From positions 124,001 through 188,000 of the forward strand of contig NZ_JAUQTB010000003.1 in the NCBI RefSeq assembly GCF_030580655.1: 64,000 bases of DNA. Direction: 5' to 3'. Each line of letters starts with the position of its first letter. Positions within the stretch are counted from its first letter, which is position 1. The notes beneath the pieces were generated by a model, which had not been told where the DNA came from, ran no database searches, and saw only the letters and a program-made list of their open reading frames with translations. Positions 43,343-52,909 of the stretch are shown one piece after another. Source of the stretch: Paenibacillus lacisoli. GTDB taxonomy: Bacteria > Bacillota > Bacilli > Paenibacillales > Paenibacillaceae. The position numbers and the translations under genes are program-made.

Positions 43343-44093
43343 GCTGCACACCGCCCAATACACCCTGTGTTTTCATAATATCCTGGAAGAATACCTGACG
43401 ATCCTGTGCACCGCGATTCAGCTGGGTATATACCTGTCCGTCTTTGATAAAAATGACACGGCTGCAGTAGCTGGCAGCGACCGGATCATGGGTAACCATT
43501 ACGATGGTAGAGCGGCGGCGGCGGTTCAGATCACTTAATTTGTTCAGCAGGTCGGAAGCGGCTTTGGAATCCAGCGCCCCTGTAGGTTCGTCAGCGAAGA
43601 TAATACTGGGCTCATGGATGAAGGCCCTTGCTGCCGATGTACGCTGCTTCTGGCCGCCGGAAATCTCATTCGGGTACTTGTCCTTCAGATCCAGAATCCC
43701 CAGTTCAGCAGCCACTGCTTCAAAGCGCTGGTTCGCTTCCTTCTTCAATATCTTCGTAATCGAGAGCGGCAGCAGAATATTCTCTTTGACCGTCAAGGTA
43801 TCCAGCAGATTATAGTCTTGAAAAATAAAGCCCAAATGCTGCTTGCGGAACTCCGCCAGCTGCTTCTCCTTCATATTGCTCATTTCAACATCGTTGATGC
43901 GGATGGATCCCTGGCTCAGCTTGTCGATGGACGACAGTACATTGAGCAGGGTCGTCTTGCCAGAGCCAGAAGGCCCCATGATGCTGACAAACTCGCCTTC
44001 CTCAATCGTGACGTCAATGCCTTTCAGCACTTCCTGACTGTTGAACTTGCTGCCGTACAATTTATGAATTTTACGTGCTTCCAATATGCTCAT
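43332..44093 (-). CDS. BceA-type ABC transporter ATP-binding protein
   Basis: A 253-residue MacB/LolD-like ATPase: Walker [11 protein letters not shown]-loop [14 protein letters not shown], signature [15 protein letters not shown], Walker [14 protein letters not shown] and switch His MVTHDP. Start ATG 44093 is preceded by GAGGGG. It pairs with the overlapping BceB-like permease. Its promoter lies downstream of an inverted repeat at 44213-44244 that resembles BceR-type operators, so the transporter is expected to be induced by the adjacent two-component system. Confidence 0.93.
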   Translation of the reverse strand: MSILEARKIHKLYGSKFNSQEVLKGIDVTIEEGEFVSIMGPSGSGKTTLLNVLSSIDKLSQGSIRINDVEMSNMKEKQLAEFRKQHLGFIFQDYNLLDTLTVKENILLPLSITKILKKEANQRFEAVAAELGILDLKDKYPNEISGGQKQRTSAARAFIHEPSIIFADEPTGALDSKAASDLLNKLSDLNRRRRSTIVMVTHDPVAASYCSRVIFIKDGQVYTQLNRGAQDRQVFFQDIMKTQGVLGGVQHEH

Positions 44094-44212
44094 TGAACTA
44101 CCCCTCATCCTCTGAAATGGCCGATCTCTGCATGACGTTCATGCGCGGCTTTATGTTCCTAGTATATCGAAGGGGAACGGGGTCCGGCGTTTGATTCAGC
44201 TAACAAAACAGC

Positions 44213-44244
44213 ATAAGCATGTGACAAACTCGTCACATGCTTAT
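44213..44244. promoter_or_regulatory. Bce-type operator or hairpin overlapping the 3' end of the kinase gene
   Basis: ATAAGCATGTGAC (44213-44225) and GTCACATGCTTAT (44232-44244) are a perfect 13-bp inverted repeat with a 6-base spacer. The core, read on the minus strand, is TGACG-N4-TGTCA, like the TNACA-N4-TGTAA pattern of BceR-type regulators. It covers the last codons and stop of the kinase gene and lies 120-150 bp upstream of the bceA-like start, near a TATACT -10 without a -35. As RNA it would also be a hairpin followed by TGTTTTG. Confidence 0.55.
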
Positions 44245-45237
44245 CATATCCACGAATTCATTCCGCCTCGGGAAGCGGAGAATCATCCGGGTACCCCGGC
44301 CGGGCTCGGATTCTGCCTGAATTAGAATGGACAGGGCTTCCGCCGCACGGCGGGACAGGTACAGACCCATTCCGGTTGAAGCCTGATCCTGGTGCTGTGT
44401 CGTGGAGGTGAACCCCTTGTCGAAGATGCGTGGAAGATCCTGAGTTTCAATGCCTCGGCCCGCATCCTGTACCTCCACGATGACCTGTCCTTCCTGCAGT
44501 GTACTCAGAATGGTGATGTCACTTTCTTCACTGTACTTAATCGCATTAGTCAGCAGCTGCCGGATGATAAAGGAGAGCCATTTGCCATCACTATACACCT
44601 CAGGTGCCTTCAGCTGGAGATCGAAGCCGATCCCTTTCTGCATGCACCAGGACTGAAGGGCTTTGATTTCAGTGACCACGAGTGTCTTCAGGCTCAGCTT
44701 CTCGATATACAGATCGTTCTCCAGAAAGGAAATTCGCTTGTGATGCAGCTGCTGGTCGAGCAGCAGATGGATACGCAGCCATTCATAGGTCAGATGCGAC
44801 TTGATGGAGGTATCCTCCATGCGTTCCATCATCAAATGCATCGCCGTCAGCGGTGTTTTCACTTCATGAATCCAGGAGAGCAGGTCATCCTTCTCGCTCT
44901 CCAGCAGCATCTGGTTATGGGAGGCAACCTGGCGCAGGCGCCCGGTCTGTTCGGTGATGCTGTTATCGATAATATGCTCGAACGGGCTGTTCGGGTCCTG
45001 AAGGCTGTTCATATCCAGGCTGTTGTTCCACTCTTCCAGGCTACGGTAGAAGCGGGTCTCCTTGAAGTACCGGAAAGTCAGGAACATGATAAAAATCAGC
45101 ATGGACAGCAGGACAATGTAAGCTACAGGCCAGAAGGGAATCGACGTATCCATGTGAGCGATGAACAGAATCAGGGCCTGCTGCAGCAGGATGAACGAGA
45201 TCCAGCTGGCCCGTTCAAGCAGGAACCGGCCGATCAT
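44233..45237 (-). CDS. BceS-type intramembrane-sensing histidine kinase
   Basis: A 334-residue kinase with two TM helices (about 12-32 and 37-58) separated by only a few residues, hence no sensor domain of its own, then the HisKA_3-like box LLSWIHEVKTPLTAMHLMMERM, N box IIRQLLTNAIKYSE, G1 DAGRGIETQDLPRIFDKGF and G2 STGMGLYLSRRAAE. These are the hallmark of BceS/GraS-type kinases that need the BceAB transporter to sense peptides. Overlaps the regulator gene by 4 bp (ATGA). Confidence 0.93.
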   Translation of the reverse strand: MIGRFLLERASWISFILLQQALILFIAHMDTSIPFWPVAYIVLLSMLIFIMFLTFRYFKETRFYRSLEEWNNSLDMNSLQDPNSPFEHIIDNSITEQTGRLRQVASHNQMLLESEKDDLLSWIHEVKTPLTAMHLMMERMEDTSIKSHLTYEWLRIHLLLDQQLHHKRISFLENDLYIEKLSLKTLVVTEIKALQSWCMQKGIGFDLQLKAPEVYSDGKWLSFIIRQLLTNAIKYSEESDITILSTLQEGQVIVEVQDAGRGIETQDLPRIFDKGFTSTTQHQDQASTGMGLYLSRRAAEALSILIQAESEPGRGTRMILRFPRRNEFVDMISM

Positions 45238-45923
45238 GACGGGACGCCTTCCACGGCCATATAACCCAGACCGACCTTGGTTTCGATATATTGTCCGAGA
45301 TCAATCTCATCCAGCTTCTTACGCAGCCGGTTGAGGTTGACGGTTAATGTATTGTCGCTTACGAACCGTTCGTCATCCCACAGACTGCGGATCAGCTGCT
45401 CCCGGCTGACGACTTTGTTCTTATGCTCAATTAGCTGCTTGAGGATCAGAATTTCATTCTTGGTCAGCTCTACGGTGCCGGTCTCCGCGGTAACGGTATT
45501 TTTCTCGTAATCGACAGCAGCTCCGCACCACGTCTTCAGGGCAACCGCATCATTGCTGTAATTATAGACACGGCGCAGAATGGCCTGAATCTTGGCGATC
45601 AGCACATCGAAATGAAACGGCTTCTGTACATAATCATCCGCACCAAGCTGCATGGACATGACCATGTCGGTTGGATGGTCGCGCGAGGAGAGGAAAATAA
45701 TCGGTACGTTCGAGTGAGAGCGAATCATCCGGCACCAGTGGAAACCGTCATATTTGGGCAGCTGGATATCAATTAAAACAAGGTCAGGCTTAATCGCTGT
45801 ATATTCCTGAAGCACCTGGCTGAAATCACGGATGCCATGCACTTCATAAGACCACTGGGTCAATCGGTCTTTGATCTCCTGGAACAGGGTCTGGTCGTCT
45901 TCAATCAGAAGTATTGTAAACAT
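45234..45923 (-). CDS. BceR-type response regulator
   Basis: A 229-residue OmpR-family regulator: EDD (8-10), phospho-Asp in LVLIDIQLPKYDGFHWCR, a sequence typical of BceR/GraR, FLSSRD, YVQKPFHFDVL, and a winged-helix domain with LRKKLDEI and VGLGYMAV. First gene of the RR-HK pair, which sits directly upstream of the BceAB-like genes in the same orientation. Predicted to bind the inverted repeat at 44213-44244. Confidence 0.93.
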   Translation of the reverse strand: MFTILLIEDDQTLFQEIKDRLTQWSYEVHGIRDFSQVLQEYTAIKPDLVLIDIQLPKYDGFHWCRMIRSHSNVPIIFLSSRDHPTDMVMSMQLGADDYVQKPFHFDVLIAKIQAILRRVYNYSNDAVALKTWCGAAVDYEKNTVTAETGTVELTKNEILILKQLIEHKNKVVSREQLIRSLWDDERFVSDNTLTVNLNRLRKKLDEIDLGQYIETKVGLGYMAVEGVPS

Positions 45924-46101
45924 GTAATCACCTGCTTTGGGCTGGATTGGCTATAGAAATTGTATAGTATATTGTCCAGGCAGACCAGCGTCTTCCTGAT
46001 TCTGTGTGGGATGCGAGGGAGGTTTTGGGGTAAATCACAACTAAACGATACAGCTTGCAGTGTAAGCGGGAATGAAGCATTGATATTAGGGAGGGAACAG
46101 C

Positions 46102-46944
46102 ATGAAATGGCAGGGCAGGCGAGGCAGCTCCAACGTAGAGGACCGCAGAGGCCGGGGCGCCGTCGTAGGCGGCGGGCTTGGCATTGGCGGGGTGATCGTC
46201 TTTCTGATCATTACCCTGCTCGGCGGCAACCCAGGTCAGATTCTGAACGGGGTTACGGGCGGGAGCTCGGATACGAGTGCTCCTTATCAGGAGACCGCAC
46301 AGGAGAAGGAATTATCACAATTCGTGTCGGTTGTGCTGGCAGATACGGAGGACGTATGGAAAGAAGTGTTCCGGCAGAAAGGGATGACGTATGAGAATCC
46401 TACACTGGTTCTGTATACGGACAGTGTGCAGTCGGCATGCGGTGTCACGGGTTCACAGGTAGGGCCGTTCTATTGTCCGGGAGATCACAAGCTGTACATT
46501 GACCTGAGTTTCTATGATGAGCTGAAGCAGCAGTTTAACGCACCGGGTGATTTTGCAATGGCCTATGTCATTGCTCATGAGGTCGGGCATCATGTGCAGA
46601 CGCTGCTCGGCACGATGGACAAGGTGGCTCCGCAGCGCCAGAAGCTCAGCGAAACGGAATATAATAAAATCCAGGTGAAACTGGAGCTGCAAGCCGACTA
46701 TTATGCGGGGGTATGGGCGCATTACGCCCAGGGACAGGATCTGCTGGAGGAAGGCGATCTGGATGAGGCGCTGACTGCCGCCAGTGCGGTTGGAGATGAT
46801 ACCATTCAGAAGAAGGCCCGGGGCTATGCCGTGCCGGAGAGCTTCACCCACGGAACGTCCGAGCAGCGCAAGCGCTGGTTCTATAAAGGTTTTGAGAACG
46901 GTACAATTGAGGGAGGAAACACGTTTACAGCAGCTTCATTATAG
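46102..46944 (+). CDS. YpfJ-family neutral zinc metallopeptidase
   Basis: A 280-residue membrane-anchored protein: a short basic N-terminus, Gly-rich TM helix (about 22-43), and a zinc-peptidase domain with motif VIAHEVGHHVQ (about 155-165) and a third ligand Glu/Asp in LELQADYYAGVWAH. DSVQSACGVTGSQVGPFYCPGD is the conserved disulfide-containing segment of the KPN_02809/YpfJ family. Substrate unknown. TAGGGAGGG RBS. Monocistronic with a terminator behind it. Confidence 0.9.
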   Translation: MKWQGRRGSSNVEDRRGRGAVVGGGLGIGGVIVFLIITLLGGNPGQILNGVTGGSSDTSAPYQETAQEKELSQFVSVVLADTEDVWKEVFRQKGMTYENPTLVLYTDSVQSACGVTGSQVGPFYCPGDHKLYIDLSFYDELKQQFNAPGDFAMAYVIAHEVGHHVQTLLGTMDKVAPQRQKLSETEYNKIQVKLELQADYYAGVWAHYAQGQDLLEEGDLDEALTAASAVGDDTIQKKARGYAVPESFTHGTSEQRKRWFYKGFENGTIEGGNTFTAASL

Positions 46945-46978
46945 ACTGCGGCGGGATGCTCCGGCGTCTTCTTACCAG

Positions 46979-47007
46979 AAACGGCAAAATTTTTTGCCGT
47001 TTTTTTA
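46979..47007 (+). terminator. Rho-independent terminator
   Basis: AAACGGCAAAA pairs with TTTTGCCGTTT, followed by TTTT, after the zinc peptidase gene. Confidence 0.85.
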
Positions 47008-47066
47008 ATCTTTTCTTAAGTAAAATGGCGTATACTGTTCCTCTAACAAGATAGGAGAGGATACAT

Positions 47067-48875
47067 GTGCGTCATTGGTTTGTTCCCACGAAGCGGGTGG
47101 GCTACCTGCTGCTCTCACTTCTGATTGGCGGTTTCCTGCTGAATTTCTTCCTGCAGGCTTCCTCGCTGAATATGGATGTAAGCAGTGTGCTGACCTGGAT
47201 CTCAAATTTTTATTGGCTTTATATTTGCGGCAGTTTATTTTTTTTCTTCATTCTGCTGGTGTTTGCGGCTATCATTCCGAATACGTATACCGGTCCGCTG
47301 ATTGCATTCATCGCGCTGTTCGTACTGGGCATCGCTAATTATAAGAAAATGTCTACAACCGGCGAACCGCTCTTCCCCTGGGACCTCAACCAGGTGAAGA
47401 ACGCGCAGGAGATGGCCAAGATTACGCGCGGCATGATCTCTCCGCTCGCGGTTATTCTGACGATTGTGGTCGTGGCTGCTCTGGTCTATCTGATCATCAA
47501 GCTGCCGAAGATCCGTGTTCAGCTTCCGCTTCGTGTCGGACTGGCAGTGCTCTCGACTGCCTTGATCCTCGGATTTATCTCCATGGTGGGCAGCGGCGGC
47601 AAGCTGTCTGCCGCGATCAAGTACCAGAATGTCTACTGGAATCAGAAGGCGAATTACTCCCAGAATGGATTTCTGTTCGCCTTTACTGGAAACTTGAAGC
47701 AGAATCTGATCGCTGAACCGGCAGGTTACAGCAAGGAAGCCATCACGGCCATCGCCAAGAAATACGCAGCACTACCGGATAATGCAGGTACTGCTGCGCC
47801 AGCGGAACAGCCTAATATTGTATATATGATGGATGAGGCTTTCTTCGATCCGACACGGATGCCTACGTATACCTTCAGTGAGGATCCCCTAAAGTTCATT
47901 CATGAACAGGCGGACAAGACACCGTCCGGTTATATGCTGTCGCCCGAATTTGGCGGCAATACGGCGAACATCGAGTTTGAGGCGCTGACCGGGCTGTCGA
48001 TGTATTTTCTCAATGATGGCTCGATCCCATATCAGCAGCGCATTGTCAAAATGTCCTCGCTGCCTTCGATTGTCAGCATCCTGAAGGAACGGGGTTATGA
48101 AGCGCTGGCCCTGCATCCGTTTGACAAAACCTTCTACAACCGCAACCGGGTCTACCCGATTATGGGCTTTGACCAGTTCAAGACGGAAGGTGATCTTCCG
48201 AATGCAGAGCGGATGACGCCGGATGGTTATATCTCGGACATGGCAGCCGTGAAGGAAGCGGTTCGTGAGCTGCAGTCGTCCGACAAACCAACCTTCCTAC
48301 ACCTGGTGACGATGCAGAACCATTTTCCGTTCACCAAAGGGCTTAACGGGCCTACAACGATTGACGTAGGCGGCGTACCTGCAGCACAGAAGGATGAACT
48401 GGAGACCTATGTGCAGGATACGAAACTGACGGATGAAGCGCTGAAGTATCTAAGTGAGCAGCTTAAGACGATTCAACGCCCGACGGTTGTCGCCTTCTGG
48501 GGCGATCACCTGCCTGCACTGTCCTCCGGAATCTATACCCAGGCTGGCTGGGACAGCAATCCGCGCCTGAAGCATGAGACGAAGCTCATGTACATGGCTA
48601 ACTTCGATATTGGCAATCAGCCCTTGGGAACGCTGAGCCCGGCATTTATCGGACCAACAATGTTCCAGCTGACCGGTCAGCAGATGCCAGCGTATTACAA
48701 GCTGCTGGAGAAGGTCAAAGCGGAAATTCCGGGCCTCAGTAAAAATGTGCTGATCGGTGCACAGGGTGAACTGAAGAACCTGACACCAGAGCAGCAAGCT
48801 CTGCTCAATGACTACAAAATGGTGGAGTATGACATTCTGGAGGGGCAGAATTATTCAGATAATCTGCTGTTCTAG
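47067..48875 (+). CDS. LTA synthase-like sulfatase-fold phosphoglycerol transferase
   Basis: A 602-residue membrane enzyme with five TM helices in the first about 180 residues and an extracytoplasmic sulfatase-fold domain (about 245-560). Active-site features: VYMMDEAFFDP with metal-binding Glu, EFGGNTANIEFEALTG with the likely nucleophile Thr, LHLVTMQNHFPF with His, and AFWGDHLPAL with Asp-His. It belongs to the LtaS-related family that adds glycerol phosphate to envelope polymers. The start is GTG at 47067, since the overlapping ATG is out of frame; AGGAGAGG lies upstream. Note the lipid kinase at 13086, which could recycle diacylglycerol from this kind of reaction. Confidence 0.9.
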   Translation: MRHWFVPTKRVGYLLLSLLIGGFLLNFFLQASSLNMDVSSVLTWISNFYWLYICGSLFFFFILLVFAAIIPNTYTGPLIAFIALFVLGIANYKKMSTTGEPLFPWDLNQVKNAQEMAKITRGMISPLAVILTIVVVAALVYLIIKLPKIRVQLPLRVGLAVLSTALILGFISMVGSGGKLSAAIKYQNVYWNQKANYSQNGFLFAFTGNLKQNLIAEPAGYSKEAITAIAKKYAALPDNAGTAAPAEQPNIVYMMDEAFFDPTRMPTYTFSEDPLKFIHEQADKTPSGYMLSPEFGGNTANIEFEALTGLSMYFLNDGSIPYQQRIVKMSSLPSIVSILKERGYEALALHPFDKTFYNRNRVYPIMGFDQFKTEGDLPNAERMTPDGYISDMAAVKEAVRELQSSDKPTFLHLVTMQNHFPFTKGLNGPTTIDVGGVPAAQKDELETYVQDTKLTDEALKYLSEQLKTIQRPTVVAFWGDHLPALSSGIYTQAGWDSNPRLKHETKLMYMANFDIGNQPLGTLSPAFIGPTMFQLTGQQMPAYYKLLEKVKAEIPGLSKNVLIGAQGELKNLTPEQQALLNDYKMVEYDILEGQNYSDNLLF

Positions 48876-48949
48876 GCTCTGGATAATCTGAACACAAGCC
48901 CATTCCCCCGCATAGCATATAGCACAACTTTGCAGTGGGGGTATTGGGC

Positions 48950-50368
48950 ATGCTTATTCATCTGACAGCTATTCATTATGTATATCTGGCATTTATTGCA
49001 CTCATTATCGGCTTTATGATCAAGCGCCGCGACACAACCATGATTTGTGTGGCAGGCATAGCCTTGCTGGGCATTCTGGCTACAGGCACGCTGAGCGGTT
49101 CGATATCCGGAATTTTTAATTCTTTTATTTATGCAGCCAAAGAGCTGATGGGCACCATTATGATTATTTCCATCATTGTGGCCATGAGCCGGGTGCTGAT
49201 CTATACGGGCATCAACGAGACGATGGTCTCGCCGATCGCCCGTTATTTGCGTTCCCCAGGGATGGCCTTCTGGGGCATCGGCCTGCTGATGATGGTAGCC
49301 TCCTGGTTCTTCTGGCCCTCACCAGCAGTAGCCCTGATTGGTGCCGTGCTGCTGCCGGTGGCCGTCCGTGTCGGACTGCCGGCTCTCGGGGCAGCTATGG
49401 CCATGAACCTGTTCGGTCACGGCATTGCCTTGTCGGGTGACTACATCATTCAGGGCGCACCCAAATTAACTGCGGATGCCGCGGGCATTCCGGTGAGTCA
49501 AGTGATGGAGGCCAGCGTGCCGCTCGTGATCATCATGGGGGTAGTGACCACGGTCACGGCCTTCTGGATGATGCGGAGGGATCAGCGGCGGGGCACATGG
49601 CGAGATGGTCTTATGCCGATGGCCGAAGGATCGAACGCATGGGAGGATAAGGCTTCATCCGCAGGCCAGTCTTCGTCGGTATTAAGTCAACGGGCACGCC
49701 GCTGGCTTGCAGTACTAATTCCGCTGCTCTTCCTGGCAGACGTGGCTGCCATGCTGCTGCTGAAGCTTCAGGGCGGGGATGCAACCGCACTGGTAGGCGG
49801 CACAGCCGTACTGATTTTGATCGTGGTGACGCTGATGTCTCACCCGGAGCAGGGACTGGAGAAAGTAACTTCTTATCTCATTGACGGCTTTGTATTTGGG
49901 TTCAAGATTTTTGGACCGGTTATTCCGATTGCCGCATTCTTTTATCTGGGTGATTCGGCCTTTACGGATCTCTTCGGGAAGGTACTGCCGGAAGGTTCGC
50001 ACGGGATTGTGAATGATCTGGGAGCTGCCCTGGCCATGAACGTGCCGCTGAACGGGGCGGTTGGTGCTGTAACCTCTACCGTAACCGGCGCGATCACAGG
50101 CCTGGATGGTTCCGGCTTCTCTGGTATATCATTGGCCGGCTCCATCGCGCAGCTGTTTGGTGCTGCTACCCACGCAAGTGTTGCGACGTTGACGGCGCTC
50201 GGTCAGGTAGCTGCCATTTGGGTAGGTGGCGGCACGCTGGTTCCGTGGGCGCTGATCCCAGCTGCTGCAATTTGTGGCGTCAGCCCGTTTGAGCTGGCTC
50301 GGCGGAACCTGAAGCCGGTGCTTATTGGGCTGACGGTGACTACCCTGGCGGCTTTTTTTCTGATCTAA
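48950..50368 (+). CDS. Polytopic membrane transporter of uncertain substrate
   Basis: A 472-residue protein with about 11-12 TM helices and internal hairpin-like segments (WFFWPSPAVALIGAVLLPVAVRVGLPALGAAMAMNLFGHG and MNVPLNGAVGAVTSTVTGAITGLDGSG) in two halves, as in ion-transporter-superfamily carriers. A hydrophilic loop lies at about 220-245. I cannot assign a substrate; distant similarity to organic-anion or Na+/H+ antiporter-like families is possible. ATG at 48950 with GGGGG upstream is preferred over GTG at 48935. It follows the LTA-synthase-like gene by 74 bp with no terminator and may be co-transcribed. Confidence 0.75.
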   Translation: MLIHLTAIHYVYLAFIALIIGFMIKRRDTTMICVAGIALLGILATGTLSGSISGIFNSFIYAAKELMGTIMIISIIVAMSRVLIYTGINETMVSPIARYLRSPGMAFWGIGLLMMVASWFFWPSPAVALIGAVLLPVAVRVGLPALGAAMAMNLFGHGIALSGDYIIQGAPKLTADAAGIPVSQVMEASVPLVIIMGVVTTVTAFWMMRRDQRRGTWRDGLMPMAEGSNAWEDKASSAGQSSSVLSQRARRWLAVLIPLLFLADVAAMLLLKLQGGDATALVGGTAVLILIVVTLMSHPEQGLEKVTSYLIDGFVFGFKIFGPVIPIAAFFYLGDSAFTDLFGKVLPEGSHGIVNDLGAALAMNVPLNGAVGAVTSTVTGAITGLDGSGFSGISLAGSIAQLFGAATHASVATLTALGQVAAIWVGGGTLVPWALIPAAAICGVSPFELARRNLKPVLIGLTVTTLAAFFLI

Positions 50369-50440
50369 GTTTGTATTTGGAAGGAAGGCATTGCTTCACG
50401 TGGAACATTCTCAACAGCCGTTAAATCGAATTGTAAAATA

Positions 50441-50470
50441 ACAAAGGGAACCGTCAGCGGTTCCCTTTGT
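50441..50470. terminator. Bidirectional Rho-independent terminator
   Basis: ACAAAGGGAACCG and its 13-base complement pair around TCAG between convergent genes. Confidence 0.85.
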
Positions 50471-50489
50471 CGTAGGTTAACTTCTATTT

Positions 50490-51719
50490 CTAAGTCTGCA
50501 TCATGGATTCCCGGTCCAGCCTGACAATTTCGGCATCCCTGTTGGGACGTCCAGATATGAGGTCTTTAAGGATATGAGAACCCAGCATGCTGTATACCGT
50601 TCCGTTGCCTCCGTAACCAAGCAGGTAGTAGAGCTTTTGCCGGTATGGATGGCGCCCGATAAAGGGCAGATTATCTACCGATTCTCCGAAGACTGCTGCC
50701 CATCTGTATGCAATGCGGATAGGAAGCGCGGGGAACAGCCTCTGGACTTCATCGCGAATCCGTTCTGCCCGGCTGTTGATCAGGGTCTCACTATGAGGGG
50801 TCTCCGGCTGGTCCTCATCAAGTCCCCCGGCTACAATCCGCTGATCCACAGTGGTCCGAAGGTAGAGGTAAGGGCGTTTGGTTTCCCAGATCATCATGTT
50901 CTCCTTCCAGGAAGACAGGTCCTCGATAGGTTCGGTTACGATGACGTAGGAGCGGTTCAGGTCCAGCCCCGCATTACCCAACAGCGGCGGTGAAGAATAG
51001 CCTGTCGTGACAATAACGTGTCCTGCACGAAATACACCCCGATTCGTATGGACCTCAATGCCGTCAGCTGTATCCTCGATCTGCTTTGCTTCTGTATGGT
51101 CGAAAAGATCTGCACCATGATCCAGCAGATAACGCATCACACCATGGTTGAAGCGCAGCGGATTGACTTCGGCATCCCGGTGTGTGATCAGGGCGGCTGG
51201 TTTGGAGAACGGGAACTCTGCTTCCAACTTGTCCTCGTCCCAATACTCCACGGGGAAGCCATGGCGGGTCAAGGCTTCATATTCTTTGATCAGCTTGGCC
51301 TTATCTGCCTCCGTACTGGCATAACAAAGACTGCTCCGGCGTATAAAATGGCTGGAACCTGCCCCGGTATCTTCGATTGTCTCGGCGGCCTCTTCGAGCT
51401 GATCCAGAGCTTCCAGGCATAAGCGGTAGAATCGCACAGCGTTCTCTTCGCCAATCTGCTCAATTAATTCATGAAGCATGATATCATTGCTAAACTGCAG
51501 AAGTCCCGTGTTAGCTGATGTACTTCCGCCGCCCATCTCTCCGCTATCTATAACCGCTATTTGCAGCCCTTCTTGAATTAAAGTGTAAGCACACAGCGAA
51601 CCGGACATGCCGCCCCCAACGATCACAACATCATAATAATCACGAACGGGCACAGGCTTCACATCAAGATGAGGTGGTTCCGTCGTTCTCCAGTACAGCT
51701 GTCCATGATGCAAATCCAT
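50490..51719 (-). CDS. FAD-dependent oxidoreductase (DAO family)
   Basis: A 409-residue glycine-oxidase/sarcosine-oxidase-type flavoprotein. Dinucleotide fold DVVIVGGGMSGSLCAYTLIQEG begins at about residue 30; C-terminal FAD contact is YYLLGYGGNGTVYSMLGSHIL. GSTSANTGLLQF is the segment next to the flavin. An N-terminal extension with aromatic residues (QLYWRTTEPP) is common in Bacillales relatives that lack the Rieske domain. Likely oxidises an amine or amino acid; substrate unknown. Monocistronic. Confidence 0.88.
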   Translation of the reverse strand: MDLHHGQLYWRTTEPPHLDVKPVPVRDYYDVVIVGGGMSGSLCAYTLIQEGLQIAVIDSGEMGGGSTSANTGLLQFSNDIMLHELIEQIGEENAVRFYRLCLEALDQLEEAAETIEDTGAGSSHFIRRSSLCYASTEADKAKLIKEYEALTRHGFPVEYWDEDKLEAEFPFSKPAALITHRDAEVNPLRFNHGVMRYLLDHGADLFDHTEAKQIEDTADGIEVHTNRGVFRAGHVIVTTGYSSPPLLGNAGLDLNRSYVIVTEPIEDLSSWKENMMIWETKRPYLYLRTTVDQRIVAGGLDEDQPETPHSETLINSRAERIRDEVQRLFPALPIRIAYRWAAVFGESVDNLPFIGRHPYRQKLYYLLGYGGNGTVYSMLGSHILKDLISGRPNRDAEIVRLDRESMMQT

Positions 51720-51920
51720 GCTAACCCCTCCTCTGGTTTAATGCTAATCTTTACCCTTTTTCGAAAAAATAAAAACAGTTCAAAAATAACTCGGCCTATA
51801 TCCTATAAGAGGAAAATCATTGATAGTTATAATCTATAGATGGCATTGGAACTGCGTCTTGGACGGGGAAATAAGCGGGAGGATATAGTTATAAAAAAGT
51901 AAAGTGAAGGAGTCCTCCCT

Positions 51921-52844
51921 ATGATTCAATCCATTCTGGCCACCCTGTACCATGTCATCGTTCCGCTATGTATTCCGGTTATTGCCGGAGCTCTGCTCGG
52001 ACGCTATCGAGGCCTGGATACGAAACCGCTGTTGACCCTGTATCTGTATGTGTTAAGCCCGGCGATCCTCTTCACAACGCTAATCAACGCTAAAATATCG
52101 ACAGCCGACATCTATCGCACTCTGGCTTTTGCTCTGCTTAATCTGGTGCTGCTGTGGCTGCTGGCTCAGCTTGTGTCCCGTCTGTTGAGACTAGGCCCGG
52201 CGGAGACGTCCGGCATGACGCTGCTCTCGACACTGACCAACAGCGCCAACTATGGCCTGCCGCTGATATTACTGGCTTTTGGGCAAGCCGGACTTGATAC
52301 AGCTTCTGTATTTGTTGTTTCCCAAATGGTCATTGCCAATACGGCCGGTGTTTATTTTGCGGCACGCTCCCAGTTCTCGGGGCGAAATGCGGTGAAGTCC
52401 GTGCTGGCACTGCCGGCTATCTATGCTTCTCTGCTGGCCATCGGCCTTCGTGCTGCGGATTTGCATCTCCCGTATGAGGTGAATCAGGGAATTGCGACCA
52501 TAGCCGCCGCCTATTCCCCGGTTGTTCTTACCATCCTGGGGGCACAGATGGTGAAGGTGGGAATGCCGGGAACAGAGCGAATTCGAGGGAAAGTCTTTTG
52601 GGGCGGACTGGCTGTCCGTATGGTGCTGGGACCACTGGTATCCGCAATCACGCTGGTACTGCTTGGTATTTCGGGTACGTTGTTTTCAGTGCTGTTCATT
52701 CTGGCCGCCATGCCTGTTGCGGTCAATGCTGTGGCCCTGGCGGATCGCTTCAATGCGGCTCCTGCTTTGATATCCCGCTGTATTTTGTGGACGACGCTGT
52801 CTTCCTTTATTATTTTGCCGCTGTTTATTGTATGGGTACGCTAA
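51921..52844 (+). CDS. AEC-family transporter (auxin-efflux-carrier fold)
   Basis: A 307-residue ten-TM carrier of the AEC family. Marks are PVIAGALLGRYRGLDTKPLLTLYLYVLSPAILFTTL at the N-terminus, LSTLTNSANYGLPLI with the TM4 crossover motif, and MPVAVNAVALADRFN near the end. Family members move malate or other organic anions; the substrate here is not evident. AAGGAG RBS. No neighbouring gene suggests a pathway. Confidence 0.88.
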   Translation: MIQSILATLYHVIVPLCIPVIAGALLGRYRGLDTKPLLTLYLYVLSPAILFTTLINAKISTADIYRTLAFALLNLVLLWLLAQLVSRLLRLGPAETSGMTLLSTLTNSANYGLPLILLAFGQAGLDTASVFVVSQMVIANTAGVYFAARSQFSGRNAVKSVLALPAIYASLLAIGLRAADLHLPYEVNQGIATIAAAYSPVVLTILGAQMVKVGMPGTERIRGKVFWGGLAVRMVLGPLVSAITLVLLGISGTLFSVLFILAAMPVAVNAVALADRFNAAPALISRCILWTTLSSFIILPLFIVWVR

Positions 52845-52909
52845 CCTTTCTGTATGATTTGCGTTGTTACTTTTATTAGAGTGATTATGCGAAGCAGAGG
52901 TGAACCAAG

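Noticed and set aside
44392..45264. 290-codon ORF on plus opposite the BceS-like kinase gene
   Set aside because: It mirrors the kinase gene, has no RBS, and its protein is rich in His/Gln without a recognisable fold; typical antisense shadow of GC-biased codons.
47065..47067. ATG at 47065 as start of the LTA-synthase-like gene
   Set aside because: It is out of frame; the in-frame start is the overlapping GTG at 47067.
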